DNA of 64,000 nucleotides from Vicugna pacos (taxonomy: Eukaryota; Chordata; Mammalia; Artiodactyla; Camelidae): contig NC_133007.1 of assembly GCF_048564905.1 (NCBI RefSeq), positions 6,758,001 to 6,822,000 of the forward strand. Reading direction: 5' to 3'. Positions 45,701 through 56,625 of the stretch are shown in pieces. The notes below the pieces were generated by a model. It was given only the letters and a program-made list of their open reading frames with translations, was not told the origin of the DNA and ran no database searches. Each line of letters opens with the position of its first letter. The stretch's first letter is position 1. A program made the translations under genes and the position numbers.

Positions 45701-48700
45701 CACTTCTCACCATCCCCACGGCCACCCCAGTCTAAGCTGCCACCACCATGTCTTTCCTGGACCACTGAAACAGCCTTCAAACCGGTCTCCCTGGTTCTGC
45801 CTTCATCCCACTAGGGTCTACTCTCAACAGCACAGCCAGGGACCCTGTTAAAGGCGTTAAATCAGAGCAGGTCAGCCTCCGCTCCAAAGCTCCTGGGGCT
45901 CCCGTCTCACTGGCAAGAAAGCCAAAGCACTCTGCTCAGTCTCTCCCCCATTCCGGCCTTTCTGACCTCAGCTCCGTCTCTCCCCCTCGCCCCTCTCTGT
46001 CCAGCTTGACCTCCATGCAGGTCCTCCCCCGGGCCGAGCTCACTCCCCGCCTCAGGGCCCCTGCACTGGCCGTTCCCTGTGCCTGGACCGTGCTTTGCCC
46101 ACCGGTGCTCCCATACGCGCTGCCCTTGGGCCTCAGCCTGCTTTGTTTGCTTGTTTGTCAGTGCATTTCACTACCTGAGAAAACCCAAAAGAACGCAGTG
46201 GGGAATGCATAATTTATATATTACGTGTTATATAACATGTAACATATAAGTATATTTATAACACAAAATATATAAATATATATACATAACATGTAATACA
46301 TGTGTTTATATACATACATATATATATATATATATATTTGTAGATAGAGTCCAGCTCCCTCACTCCTGAGAAGGTGGATTTTGTCTATTCCAGGTACTGC
46401 TCTATCCCCAGTATCTACAGCACCTAGTAGGTCATCAATGTATATTGTTGAAAAATGAATGACGGAACATGCAAGAACCCCCTGTGGTCTGCAACTCTGG
46501 CAGCAGGCAGAGTTTTGCCAGCTAAACAATTCTGACCCCCGAGAGCAAAGCAAAGACTAAATAAACCCTCCGCATAGAGCCCAGGGAGGGTAGCTGCTGA
46601 GCCTGCCTTCCTGTATGTCTCTCCCTTTCTCTCTTCCTCCTCTCTCTCCCTTCCTTCCCACCCCTACTCATCTTATCTGAGAAGTATGTTTCAGGGTCCC
46701 TCGCCCTGCAATGGCTTCTGGCCCACAGACCTTGGGTAAAGGCCTGGGGAGGTCATTTTGCCCTGAAAGATTCATGGGGCAGGGCTGAGAACTGGCCAGA
46801 GAACTGGCAGAAGGATGTCCAGAGCCCCTCCCTGATCCTGCCACTGCTGAATCAAGACCCAACGGGCTGCCCAGCCAAGCACGGGGAGCCAGGATCCATG
46901 TGATCTGTGTGAACATCACTGGCAGGAGCCAGCCCTGGGGGAGGGGCCTGGATGCATAGACCGGCAGGATGGTCCACGAGCCCGGACTTCCCTCAGCTAG
47001 AGGAAGGGAACCAGATAAACACAATCTCTCTCGATCTGCAATGAAAAGGTGGCGTCGAGATTCTGATTTCAAGATGTCAGCAGGCAGCAGAGGGACAGTG
47101 GGGCAAGCCTGCCATCTCTACCTACTCCAGGGGAGAATTCCAGTCCTTTCACCGAGGCTCCCTGAGTTCCGAGCCCTGTTGCTCAGCCAAAGACAGGAAA
47201 CGACCACAGCCAGAAGGCACTGCTGTGGTTTGCTAAGGCCCCAGGGCTGTGGAGCCAGAAAGGGCAGGGGGCCTACCTGAGTCCCGGCGCCCATTCCCAG
47301 AGGCCACACAGAAGCCGAAAGTGCCCTCCGGGGAGCGCTGAAGCTGCAGCTGGCTCGTGCCATCCGGGAACACCTCCAGCACGCGGCCCACAGTGCGAGC
47401 CAGGCCCGGGGCACTCACGTCCTCCACGCTGAGGGCACGCCGGGGCGGCGCCTTGGCTGGCCTGCGAGGGGCCAGAGAGTGAGGGCAGGGCGGCCGGCGC
47501 GGGGCCCAGCCCCTCCCTGGCTGAAAGACGACTGAGGCCACTAGCTGGGGCTGAGCCTGGGGGTCCCACCGCTGCCTGCTGCTCTGCAGAGCCTGCTGCA
47601 GACCCAGGAGCTCCCACCCCTCAGAGCAGTGGTTTTTAATCTCTTTAGGTGCAGAGATCTCTCTGAGACTCTGCAGAAAGCTATGATTTTATCTAGAATT
47701 TCCAGGAGTTAATGGACACTCTGAAGCCCCTCCATGGAGCCCCAGGTAAGAGCAGCTAGCCTAGACGGTCTCCTCAGACGGGGTGGATTTCTCTAGGCAG
47801 GGTCACAGGTCAAGGGCCTCTTTGGGGATCCTGCCTACGGATCTGTAGTCAGATCTTTAGCTGGGCTAGGGAAGCTCTCTGAAACATTCTGATTGCAAGA
47901 TGTCATCAGAGGGACGCAAGAGTCAAACCTTCCAACTCTACCCCTTTCAGAAACCCCACCCGGTTTCAGAGCTCCACTGCACGGGGCAAGGGCACTAAGG
48001 TTCGGGCTCTAAGAGGCAACCTAAGGTACAGGGAGCCTCACTTTCTCTTTAAAGGGACCCCACTCGGGGCCGTGCTGCTAAGGCAGGGAGTCCAGCTTAC
48101 AGCGCCATCGTCCGTGCTCTGGGTTTACCCCCCAAACCACTTGCCTGCTCTTACCTGCCGGCTGCTCTGTGGTCCCCTGGCTCCCCCACCAGGTAGAGGT
48201 TGGACCGGTCCACTTTGCCGCTCAGCAGAGACTGGAGGCTCTGAAAGGAGGCAGCTTTCCGATGTTGGCGAGAGGGTGACACCTGGTGGGAAAGGCCCAA
48301 TATTGCAGGTGAGAGAAGCCACCCAGCAACGGGCTGACAGAGACCAGACGGCAACCGTGAACCTGAGAGCCGGCTAAGAAGGGCACAGCGTAAGCTTTTG
48401 CCATTACTTCAAAATTCTTACCAGGAATAACCATAACTTACATAAGGAAATGGGCCTACGCAGGCATTCTGAAACTTCAAATGAAAAAAAATTTTTTTGG
48501 CTGAAATAACAGTTGAATACAATAACACTAATTATTTCTTTGATTAATAAAATCTATCTCACTGTTAAGAAAAAAGGTAAAATCAAATTAATTACAGAAT
48601 AATAAACACAATTTTAGAGTTAAAATCTTAAATATTTTGATTCTTTAGTATCCCTTTTATGATTGCCAAGGTTAAACATTTTTTATCTAAGTATGTTCCT

Positions 48701-51700
48701 TAAAAGATTGTGCATAAAAAGATGGACAAGACGAAAGTCCTTCAAGGTGTTCGTGCAGTGATGGGGTGGGGTGAGCACGGGTAGGTCCAAAGCCCTGAAT
48801 GCATGTTGTAAGCATTAGGCTAGAAGCACGGCCGCTGGCGTGCAGAAAGCAGAGACAGAGACCCAGGTCAGGAGGCGCTGGGACACTGAAGGAGCTGCCA
48901 CCTTGGCACAGCCTAGAGCATGAGCCCTTCAAGTGAAGACGGAGGTGGGTACTCCAGGCAGAAGAAACAGTATATGCACAGACAGGGAGAGCCAAGAGAA
49001 AGCATCGGACCTTCTGCAACATACTCATGGTCTGGGTGGCTGGGCTGCAGAGGTGATGGGAGACAGGATGGAGCCAAGGGCCAGACTTTTTGTGACCTGC
49101 TGGGGAGCCACTGAGTGATATCAGTCAGACAAGTTATAAGGTCAGATCTGTGTCCTAGAAACTGACCCAGTGAGGCGGCCGTTCTGAGGGTGGGGATGGG
49201 GTGGGGGTGGTGGAGGCGGAGGCAGGGAGAGGTGGACTTTTAAACAAAGACCACACACGTTTATCATGTGGGGAGTCCGTGCTCTCAGAAGACAGATTAT
49301 CAGGAAACGTCAGAGGGTGCCCTGACCTTGCGTCAGAGTTCAGGAGGGCATCCTGGGAGAAGTCACGTTTAACTCAGACCAGAAAGACAAGCTGGGGGTC
49401 ACTAGGGAAAGGGGGGAGGGGAGAAGGGAGGCACCTTCCAGATGCAGGCGCAAAAGTCAAAGAGCCACAGCCAGCATGGTGGGCGCGAGACTGGGGTCGC
49501 TGCCCACCCAGGAGGGCAAAGGAAAACCAAGCCGGTGAGGCGCCCCTCCACCCTCTCACGCACACACTCGGCAGCACAACAGTCTAACAGGAAGTGGGTC
49601 ACCCTGAGACACGTCGTGAATATTTCTGGGCAAGACGGATGCTTCTTTTAGGTTCTGTTCTCAGTTCCTGAACTAGTCTTTCTGCTGCTCAGTCCTCCCT
49701 GCGCGCTCCCCCCCCCCCCCCCGTCTCGGCCAGCTCACTTCCTCCCGCTGCCCACTCAGCTCACGCGGCCGAGGACCCCTCTGCCACACTAATGGGCTGT
49801 CACCCCCCTTGGGTTTACAGAGATTGAAGCTCCGATGGCCATACATCCGGGCCCCCGCTCAGACACTCCGGGGACAAGTCTAGCTTCATGAGAAGAGAGA
49901 ATTCCTGGAGCACAATGTCACTAGTTTTTTGTCCCCAGCTTGATACCGCTCTGCTTTTGTTTTTTGTCCTGCATTCATTTATCCAGCAAATATTTATACT
50001 GGACGTGGTGCAAGACAACCAAGGGCATTTTCATTCAGCTTGCGTCCTCTTCCCCACTTCAGCCTGAAAAAAGGCTCCACTGCCCCAAACCACAGATCAT
50101 CCGCTGTGTTCTGCCCAGCGGGAGGGGGCGGGGAAGGTTAGAACAAACACAACACCTGGGAACACCTGGCCCAGAGCTGCCCTTTCAGAGACCTAGCTGA
50201 GAGGCAGGCGCTGCCGCTGGTTTGCCGCTGGTTTGCCGCTGGTCGGCACGCGGGAGGGGGAGCTTGAGCAGGCTGCCCTGTGTACACTCACTCACTCACT
50301 CTCTCCTTCATTCACTGTGTTTCTGTCTACTATACTAATCATCGTACTGCACTCTGGGAGTGTAAAGATGTTCCCTCAAAGAACAGACATTTCACTGAGG
50401 GGAGACAGACAGAAATCAAATAAAAGACCACGTGACACGTTCCAGGAAGGAGGGGAGCATAGGCTGAGAAGGGAACACAGAGCAGAAGCCCCCAGCTCAG
50501 CCCAGGGAAGGGTGGGAAGCGGCTTCCTGGAGGAGGCGATGCCTTAAGTGTGATGGATGAGCAGACAGGAGCAGGCGGGGAAGGTGGGAAGAACAGTTCA
50601 GGGGAAGGTTCAAAGTCAGGCTGTGTGGCCTGATTCCAGAGCTGGAAGGTTGAGGACAACTGGGACCCTGTGTCAGGAGAATGATGAGCAGTCAGATCAC
50701 GGAAACCCTCTGGCAATGTCAAGTGGCCCGAACTTCATCTTGAGGGCGATGAGGGGCAAGGGCAGATGTTTAACAAGGGGGTGGCAAGGCCAGATTTGCA
50801 CATCAGAAGGACCGCCCTGGAAGCCACACGGAGAAAGACAGGGCAGGGATGCCAGTCAGCAGGCCGCTGAGGTGATCCAGGAGTGAAGTGATTTGTGCTA
50901 GACTAACAGTTGCTGTGGCCACGGAGAAGGTTCCAGAATGATCAGGCAGTGGACGCCAGGACTTGGCAGAGGTGGCAGAGCAAGGGGAAGGTGGCGGGGG
51001 CGCTGTCTAGGTGAGCCCAGGCTGGGACAGCAGGGTGGAGGAACAAAAGTGTGGGCGCTGCCCACCCCCCCTGTCCAGGGAGTCCACATCTCAGCATCGG
51101 CCGAGAGGACGCCAGCTCCTCTTTCTCCGACTTGGCTCCTTTCACCTCTCGTTCCGACGATGGCCACACCCCCACTGGCCTCACATGCCCCTGGCTGGGG
51201 CCTTGGGACTCACCAGATGCAGGGACTGTAACGACGGGGCTCTCTTCACTCCAGGGGCGCTGCTGTGTGAAGCCGGGCCAGGCGCAGGGGGCTGCAGCTG
51301 CTCCACGCTGTAGCTGCGGGACTTGCCCATCTTGGGCCGAGGGCCCTGACTCAGGGCCAAGAAGAACTTCTTCAGCCCCAGGGCGGGGGTGGTGCTGACA
51401 CTGCTTTTCTTGTTCCTGTCCGAAGGGGCAGCTGAGGGCGGGCCGGGCCCCGCACCGGCCCCCGGCAGTGTTCTGAAATGCAAAGGTGGACATGAGGTGG
51501 TCGGGAGGCAGCTGGGGGAGGCCAGGGCGAAGGGCACCTTAGGGTCCTGTGGGCCCCAGACGGACCAGCACCAATGCCTCGTGGTGGAAGTGACAGCCAG
51601 GCTGCAAAAAGGCTGAGCGGACTCCTGCAGGGTGCCCTGTCTGGCAGCTTTCAGGGAGAAGCTCAGATAACACCTTCGGTGTCACCCAATCATCCACTCA

Positions 51701-54700
51701 CCCAGTGTCTCTTCAGAGCCAGCTCTAGGCCTCCTGCGGGCTCAGGGCAGGTGCAAGCAGCTGGGGTACGTGGTAAACACAACAGACAAGGTCCTTCCTT
51801 ACTCTCAGGAGCTTATAAACAACAGACCAGTAAACAGAGGAGAAAACCCACCAGCGACTGCTGAGCGGGTGAAGCAGAGAGTGACAGGGTGGGAAGAAGA
51901 CATTTAAACCAAGAGCTCAATGGCAGGAAGGAGCCAGTCCTGCCACGCCCGGAGGTGAGAGTTCCAGGGAGAGCGAACGGCGGAAACCACAGCTCTGGGC
52001 AGGAAGAGGCTCGGTGTGTGGTGGGTTCAAGGACGTAATGGGCCAGGCCCTTTGGACTTGGACAAAATGAGCAAGCGGGAAGGAGGGCCCAGATGGGGTC
52101 GCACAGGTGGGCCGAGGCCAGATTACACTGAGCTCTGTAAGCCAAGGTAGTAAGCAGTTTGAATCCTATTCAAAGTGAGGGGGGAAACCATTGGGGGGTT
52201 TCAGCAGGAGAAATGACATTATTGAATTAAGGTTTCAAAAGATACCTTGGACTGTCACATGGAGAAGGAACTGTAGGAGCAGGAGGGAAGGCAGACAGGC
52301 GGTAGGGGCTCTTAGATTTGCACAGGAAGAAGGAACTCACAGACCAGGAGAAATGACATCAGGGTGGCTGCAGGAGACTCATCTTGCCAGTGGATGAGGG
52401 TAGGAGAGAAGGGGAGGAAACAGCCAAGATGATGCCCAGACTAAGGTGTGAGCACTGTGTGGATAGTGGGGTGCAGTATGTTTGCAGGGGGTTGGGGAGG
52501 CGGGGGGACCCAGGAAAGCAGCTTTTGTTGGGAATGATCCAGTTCCATTAGGCCTCAGGCAGCCTAGTGGAGATGTCGGGGGAACTGGATGCACAAATCT
52601 GGAGTTCTTGGGGAGCACACCTGGCCTGGGATGGAGATCTGGCTTCAGTGGCATATGAAGCGTGGGGCCACACGTCACCAGGAATGGCACATTGTAGAGA
52701 AGAGCAGACCTGGCCAGAGCATCAGCTCACCAAGGCTCTGAGGCTGCAGAGCAAGGACACAGACCCTCAGGACTGAAGGAGAGCCTGGAAACGCAAATGC
52801 TGGGCTGTTTCCCAGCCCAGAGTCAGGAGCAAGTCCCCCCAGACAGAGCGCCCATCCTGGGAGCACCCTGAGGGCGGGGACTGTCTGCACAGCTGTGCCC
52901 AGCACAGCGCCCGGAGCTCCAGGCCGTTCAGTGAATGCTGGGTGAGAGAATAACCATGCGCACTAGACTGAAGAGGGCTGGGGAAGGCGTGTTAGGGTGT
53001 CACGCTTGCACATGGTCTAGGAGCCCTCTGAGAACCTGGGAGCAGTGAGGTTATCATGCTACCACTCCAGGGGGTCTCCTTCCCCACCCAGCACCCTGGT
53101 CCCCCACCTCCTGCGGTCAGGGCTCTTGCTCCCATCACTCACCGGGATGACACCTGTCCTGCAGAACTCGACTCTGTCCTCTGCAGGCCGCCCTCTGGTT
53201 CCTGGCTGGACCCCGGCTCCTCTGAGCCCAGGGAGAAGCTGATGCCCACGGAGCTGATGGTGCCAACAGCTGCTGAGTGGAGACAGCCCTGGGGTCCTCC
53301 TGCAACAACCACAGCATCCCTCGCATGTCACCGACCCATCCCCACAGGTCACGGTGCGGGCAGACCTTCCCAGCGACAGAGGCAAGAGGGCCAGAGGGAG
53401 ATGGAGAGAGGCGGGGGCCCCAGGAGAGCAGTGGGGACAGTGCAGAGACACACATGAAGCAGGGGTGGGGTCCTGTTTAGTGCTGCAAGCCGGTCACCCC
53501 CAGCACAGCGCCTGGTACACAGCAGATGAGTAATACCTATCTGGGAAGTGAGGGGGTGCCTGTGGTAAGTCATGGCCCCCCTATTCCAAGAGATACTTGG
53601 GGCGGGGGAATTGTGTCCCTGGAACAAGAACCAGAATCTTGTCAACTGTGATGTCTAACAGCTCACACTGTTTTTTGAGCATCTATGACATTCCAGGCAA
53701 TGAGCTAAACCCTCTACAGAGATTTCAGGGGTTCCTAGGAGATGGGTTCTATTATTACTCTCAGGTTACAGCGGAGGAGACTGGCACACAGAGGGGTTAC
53801 CTGAGGGGCCCAGGACTTCCTGGCTAATGAGAGGAGGAGCTTCACCTGGCCCTCTGCTCCAGGCCTCGAGGAGGTGACGGCCAGGCTGCCCAGAAAGGTC
53901 GGCAGCTCTCAGAACAGAAGCCCCACAGGAAGCAGGTAGGGAAGCCAGCAGCCAGCCTGGAGCCCACCCGAGGGAAGGAAACCACACCTTGGCACAGGCA
54001 GGCAGGAGCTCAGGGTGGGGCCTGCTCCCCGAGGTTCGATCGTGTGAGCAGGGGAGGGAGAGAGAAAGTGTCTGTCTCTGTGTGCACTGGAGGGGGTGGC
54101 CGGCACGCCTGGAGGCGGGGTGGGCGCTTGGCGCCCGCATCCTCAGTAAGGTCACTGTGGCCTGTCATCTCTCTGCCCTTGCCTTCTCCACTGTTTCCAA
54201 GCCCTGGATCCCTCCCAAGCCATCCCAGCCCCAGGGCCGCCAGAGCCGTGGGCACGTAAAGGCAAGGCTGTGTGTGTGTGCAGTGGGCCTAAGAGTGAGT
54301 GGTTGAGTTGCTCACCTCAGAGCACCACACGGGGATCAGAGCCTAAGGCTGCTGACGCCCAGGATCTGCCCATGATATGAGGACCCCTTCCAAGGGCAGA
54401 GGTGATACCCTCCTTCCTTCAGCAGCCTGCCCAGCAGGGTCGGGGGTCTGGGAGGGCGGAGATGCCAGAGAACCACCCCAGCACTCCTGTAGGAGCTCCG
54501 CCCACTGGTCACTGTGCCCTCTGGAGAGCACGTCTACCTGGCCACAGAAGGTCTCAAGGGCAGGATTCCCGCTGAATTAATTCACTTCTGCGTCCCCCAC
54601 AGGGCCTGGGATGGTGCCTGGCATGCGAGGGGTGCTCAGTCAATACTGCATGAATGAATGGACGAGTGAATGAATGAAATGAAGATGCTGAAGGAGGAGG

Positions 54701-56625
54701 ACCTCAGCCATGGGATCATTTGGCATTTGCTGCTCTAAGCAAACAGCACATCCTGGAGCTGCTGCCTCTTCCCGCTCTGTCAGGAGTAACAGCAGCCACA
54801 GAACACCTCAGGGTTCCCAGCAGTCAGAGGGCATCACCACTGCCTCCCCAACTGCTCTGCCTCCACTGGAGGGGAAGTTGGCTAATCCACCTCCAGGCTG
54901 GTGTTGAATCCTGTACCAGCCCACAGACCCCCAGCCCCCAGTTTCCTCAACACCTGCTGCTGCTCTCAGGGCTGTGAGGAGCGGTGTGTGGCTATGTCGT
55001 CTATCAAGATGAACGGTAAGTGAAGACAGAGTGCCCAGCGGACCACAGACCCAGCCTGGGGCTCTGTTCTAGGACCGCCCGAGCCCTGGGGTAATCCCTT
55101 ACCATCTCTGCAGTCCTCCAGGGGTGCTGCGGGCTCCTGGCTGCAGGCGCCCTTCCCCTCCGCAGGGCTGGCTCCTCCCCAGGGCTCTGGCAGCCCCTGG
55201 GGTGCACTGTTATTGCAGTTGTTGGTGGACAGGGCCCGCAGTGGGTGCCTGATGTGGGGGCTGCGGGGCTGGGGCTGTGGGGTGGTGACCTCACAGGTCC
55301 TGGGAGCTACACTTCTTGAAGGAGGCAGAGGGATGTCCATAGGCTCTCCCTGGTCACCCGGCCTGCGGAGTCCAGCCAAGGCTGCCTTCCTGTGAGACAC
55401 AGGTGAGGTGGTTTTCTCTGAGGCGGGAGGGGTTGGCACCCAGCCTTCAGGGGAGAGGGACGCAGCTGGCTGCTGGGCCTGGTGGGAGGCAGAGGGCTCT
55501 TCGTGGCTCTGTTGTGGGGAGACAGTTCCCAGAGACTCCTGAATTTCTGTAGCCGAAGTGTGTCTGCCGGACCCCGAGGACCCCAGTTTCCTCGCAGAGG
55601 CGATGGCACGGGCTCTCCTGTGCAGAGCGAGGGAATCCAGGGGGTGAGCCCAGTGATCCTCCAGCCCTGGCCCAGGCTGCCCCTGGGGCCCCGGGGAAGC
55701 CCTCTTGGAGTCCTGGACAGAAGGCTTTGAGAACTCATCTTCCCTGGGGAGCACAGTCCCCTCAAGCGTGTGTCCCGTGCCTCCTGCCACCTCATCTGAC
55801 ACCTCCACGGGCTCCAGACCAGGCAGGTAGTGTGGGGCCTGAGGGCTCCGGGGCGGCTCCGTGTCAGCCTTGTGGAACAACCTGTGGCCTCCTCGGGGCC
55901 TGCAGCCCCGCGGACGCGGGCTGTTGCCGCGGGCCCTGCTGGGCTGGGCGCTCCCGGCCTCCTCACTGTCCGTCCTGCAGCTGTCCGAGGTGTCCGTGCT
56001 GTCCAGGGCGGAGTCCACCTCCTCGGGGCGCTCCTGCTCGCCGATGTGTGTCTCCCGGATCGACTCGGTGCGGAGCCGGGGTTCGCCGAGGAGGAGCCGG
56101 ATCGGGGCGCTCAGGCCCCGAGAGCTGCGGGGCTGCGCCAACGCCCCCTCCGTGCTGCAGGCAGCTTCGCACTCCCGGCGGACTCGCGGGTCGGGGGTGA
56201 TGCGGTGGCCGCAGGCGCGGCACCTCCTCTCGCTGACCCGAGCGGGCGGCGGCGCGGGGAGGCCCCCGGGCTCCAGTCCGCCCAGCGGCGGGTGGAGAGT
56301 CCCCGCGCCCGCACCCCGGTGCCGGCAGCCCCCGTGGATGTAGTCGGCGAGGTCGGGCTTGGAGCGCAGCGGGCCCTGGTCCGCCGGCTGCAGCGCGGAG
56401 CTCAGCACCTGGCGCTGGCGCTGCTGCAGCCGCTCCAGGTAGCGGGACTCGGCGTCGCGCGCGGACTCATCCTCAAAGCGGACGTGGGATGGGGACGCGC
56501 CCCGCTTCGGCCACTGCCCGCTGCTGGACTCCCCGCTGGAAGAGTCACTCGTGTTCCCGTTCTGGAGGTTGTCTTTGCAGGCCAAGGTCATCCTCGGGTC
56601 CAGAGCTGTGCTTTTCCGCCCATCT
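42568..56625 (-). CDS. KIAA1614: KIAA1614, C-terminal 814 aa, 5'-partial
   Basis: Uncharacterised protein family (human protein 1190 aa from memory). Exons on the minus strand: 56625-55103, 53299-53143, 51472-51214, 48282-48155, 47461-47277 and 42761-42568. All use GT donors and AG acceptors, and the phases agree throughout. The product is mostly disordered: a Ser/Pro/Gln/Gly-rich segment with a conserved-looking [11 protein letters not shown] block followed by a short basic-acidic helix ([11 protein letters not shown]), a Cys4 cluster, then a Ser-rich region with R-x-x-S motifs and a C-terminal PDZ domain. The PDZ domain shows [17 protein letters not shown] and [13 protein letters not shown]. 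Roughly 376 N-terminal residues are missing and presumably lie past 64 kb. I cannot assign a molecular role beyond a probable scaffold or adaptor. Confidence 0.92.
42895..42914 (+). repeat. (AC)10 microsatellite
   Basis: Ten uninterrupted AC units. Confidence 0.97.
45265..45460 (-). repeat. MIR SINE fragment
   Basis: Reverse MIR core: 'agtgccaggcactttcctat', 'cattttacagattagagaac', 'ctgctcagggtcacacagcc'. Confidence 0.8.
45700..46460 (+). repeat. L2 LINE 3' end with internal AT expansion
   Basis: Sense L2 3' sequence ('ggcctttctgacctcagctc', 'cctcagggcccctgcactgg', 'ccgttccctgtgcctggacc') ends in 'tatccccagtatctacagca', 'cctagtaggtcatcaatgta'. An AT-rich tract at 46211-46337 lies inside it. 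Confidence 0.75.
46211..46337. repeat. AT-rich microsatellite-like tract
   Basis: Imperfect TA/ATAC repeats ending in an uninterrupted run of alternating TA (about 46319-46336). It is likely polymorphic. Confidence 0.9.
47277..47461 (-). CDS. KIAA1614: KIAA1614 exon, first half of the PDZ domain
   Basis: A 185-base exon with acceptor CCCCTCGCAG and donor GTAGGC. It encodes [40 protein letters not shown] and [15 protein letters not shown]. The last part is the beta-strand with the carboxylate-binding loop of a PDZ domain in the form TFGF. The donor cuts the domain. Confidence 0.94.
48155..48282 (-). CDS. KIAA1614: KIAA1614 exon ([17 protein letters not shown] segment)
   Basis: A 128-base exon with acceptor TTTCCCACCAG and donor GTAAGA. 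It encodes [20 protein letters not shown] then [25 protein letters not shown] echoes the LQSLHL of the preceding exon. Confidence 0.92.
48400..51213 (-). other. KIAA1614: KIAA1614 intron with L2 antisense blocks
   Basis: An AT-rich stretch (about 48480-48700) is unclassified. Antisense L2 text lies at about 48780-49460 and 50320-50910. A C-run of 15 is at 49708-49722 and three 11-base GCCGCTGGTTT-type units at 50213-50245. No exon seen. Confidence 0.6.
50213..50245 (+). repeat. Tandem repeat, 3 x 11 bp
   Basis: GCCGCTGGTTT at 50213-50223 and 50224-50234, then GCCGCTGGTCG at 50235-50245. Confidence 0.93.
51214..51472 (-). CDS. KIAA1614: KIAA1614 exon with FFLALSQGP and R-x-x-S motifs
   Basis: A 259-base exon with acceptor GCATTTCAG and donor GTGAGT. 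It encodes 86 codons including [34 protein letters not shown] and [13 protein letters not shown]. The block around [12 protein letters not shown] is likely a short conserved helix. Confidence 0.93.
51690..52560 (-). repeat. L2 LINE fragment, antisense
   Basis: A long reverse L2 piece: 'agagtgacagggtgggaaga', 'gcaggaagaggctcggtgtg', 'gccaaggtagtaagcagttt', 'gaaaccattggggggtttca', 'caggagaaatgacattattg'. It lies in the intron between two KIAA1614 exons. Confidence 0.75.
53143..53299 (-). CDS. KIAA1614: KIAA1614 short exon ([13 protein letters not shown] segment)
   Basis: A 157-base exon with acceptor TTGTTGCAG and donor GTGAGT. The phase (1 base in from the large exon, 2 bases out) gives the reading [20 protein letters not shown] then [17 protein letters not shown]. 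Simple open-frame scanning finds only wrong frames here, so this exon is easily missed. Confidence 0.9.
53300..55102 (-). other. KIAA1614: KIAA1614 intron between large exon and 157-base exon
   Basis: Contains a reverse MIR (about 53635-53830: 'gagcatctatgacattccag', 'ggagactggcacacagaggg') and an L2/MIR tail at about 54560-54690. Open frames on both strands at 53300-54600 lack coding signal. Confidence 0.6.
55103..56625 (-). CDS. KIAA1614: KIAA1614 large low-complexity exon
   Basis: A 1523-base exon. The acceptor is CCCCATCAG just above 56625 and the donor GTAAGG at 55102. The frame is open from [11 protein letters not shown] before the ATG at 56591, so the exon can be internal, while that ATG could serve a shorter isoform. 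It encodes about 507 aa: a Ser/Gly-rich start, HVRFEDES, a short helical stretch, the Cys cluster [18 protein letters not shown] then EAAC, an acidic Ser/Thr segment ([14 protein letters not shown]), and Pro/Ser/Gln-rich disorder to PLEDCRD. GC- and CpG-rich at about 55850-56520. Confidence 0.93.
55850..56520. promoter_or_regulatory. Intragenic CpG-rich block
   Basis: The 5' half of the large KIAA1614 exon is CpG-dense on sight, unlike the rest of the gene. It may be only codon composition, or an intragenic CpG island with promoter activity for a short isoform or an antisense transcript. Confidence 0.5.

Larger units (their letters stand above)
42762..47276 (-). other. KIAA1614: KIAA1614 last intron
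   Basis: GT-AG intron of 4.5 kb within the PDZ coding sequence. It contains a (CA)10 run (42895-42914), MIR (about 45265-45460), L2 with an AT expansion (about 45700-46460) and T/C-rich text at about 46610-46660. An open frame at 43950-44339 (129 aa, minus) has no recognised similarity. Confidence 0.7.
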
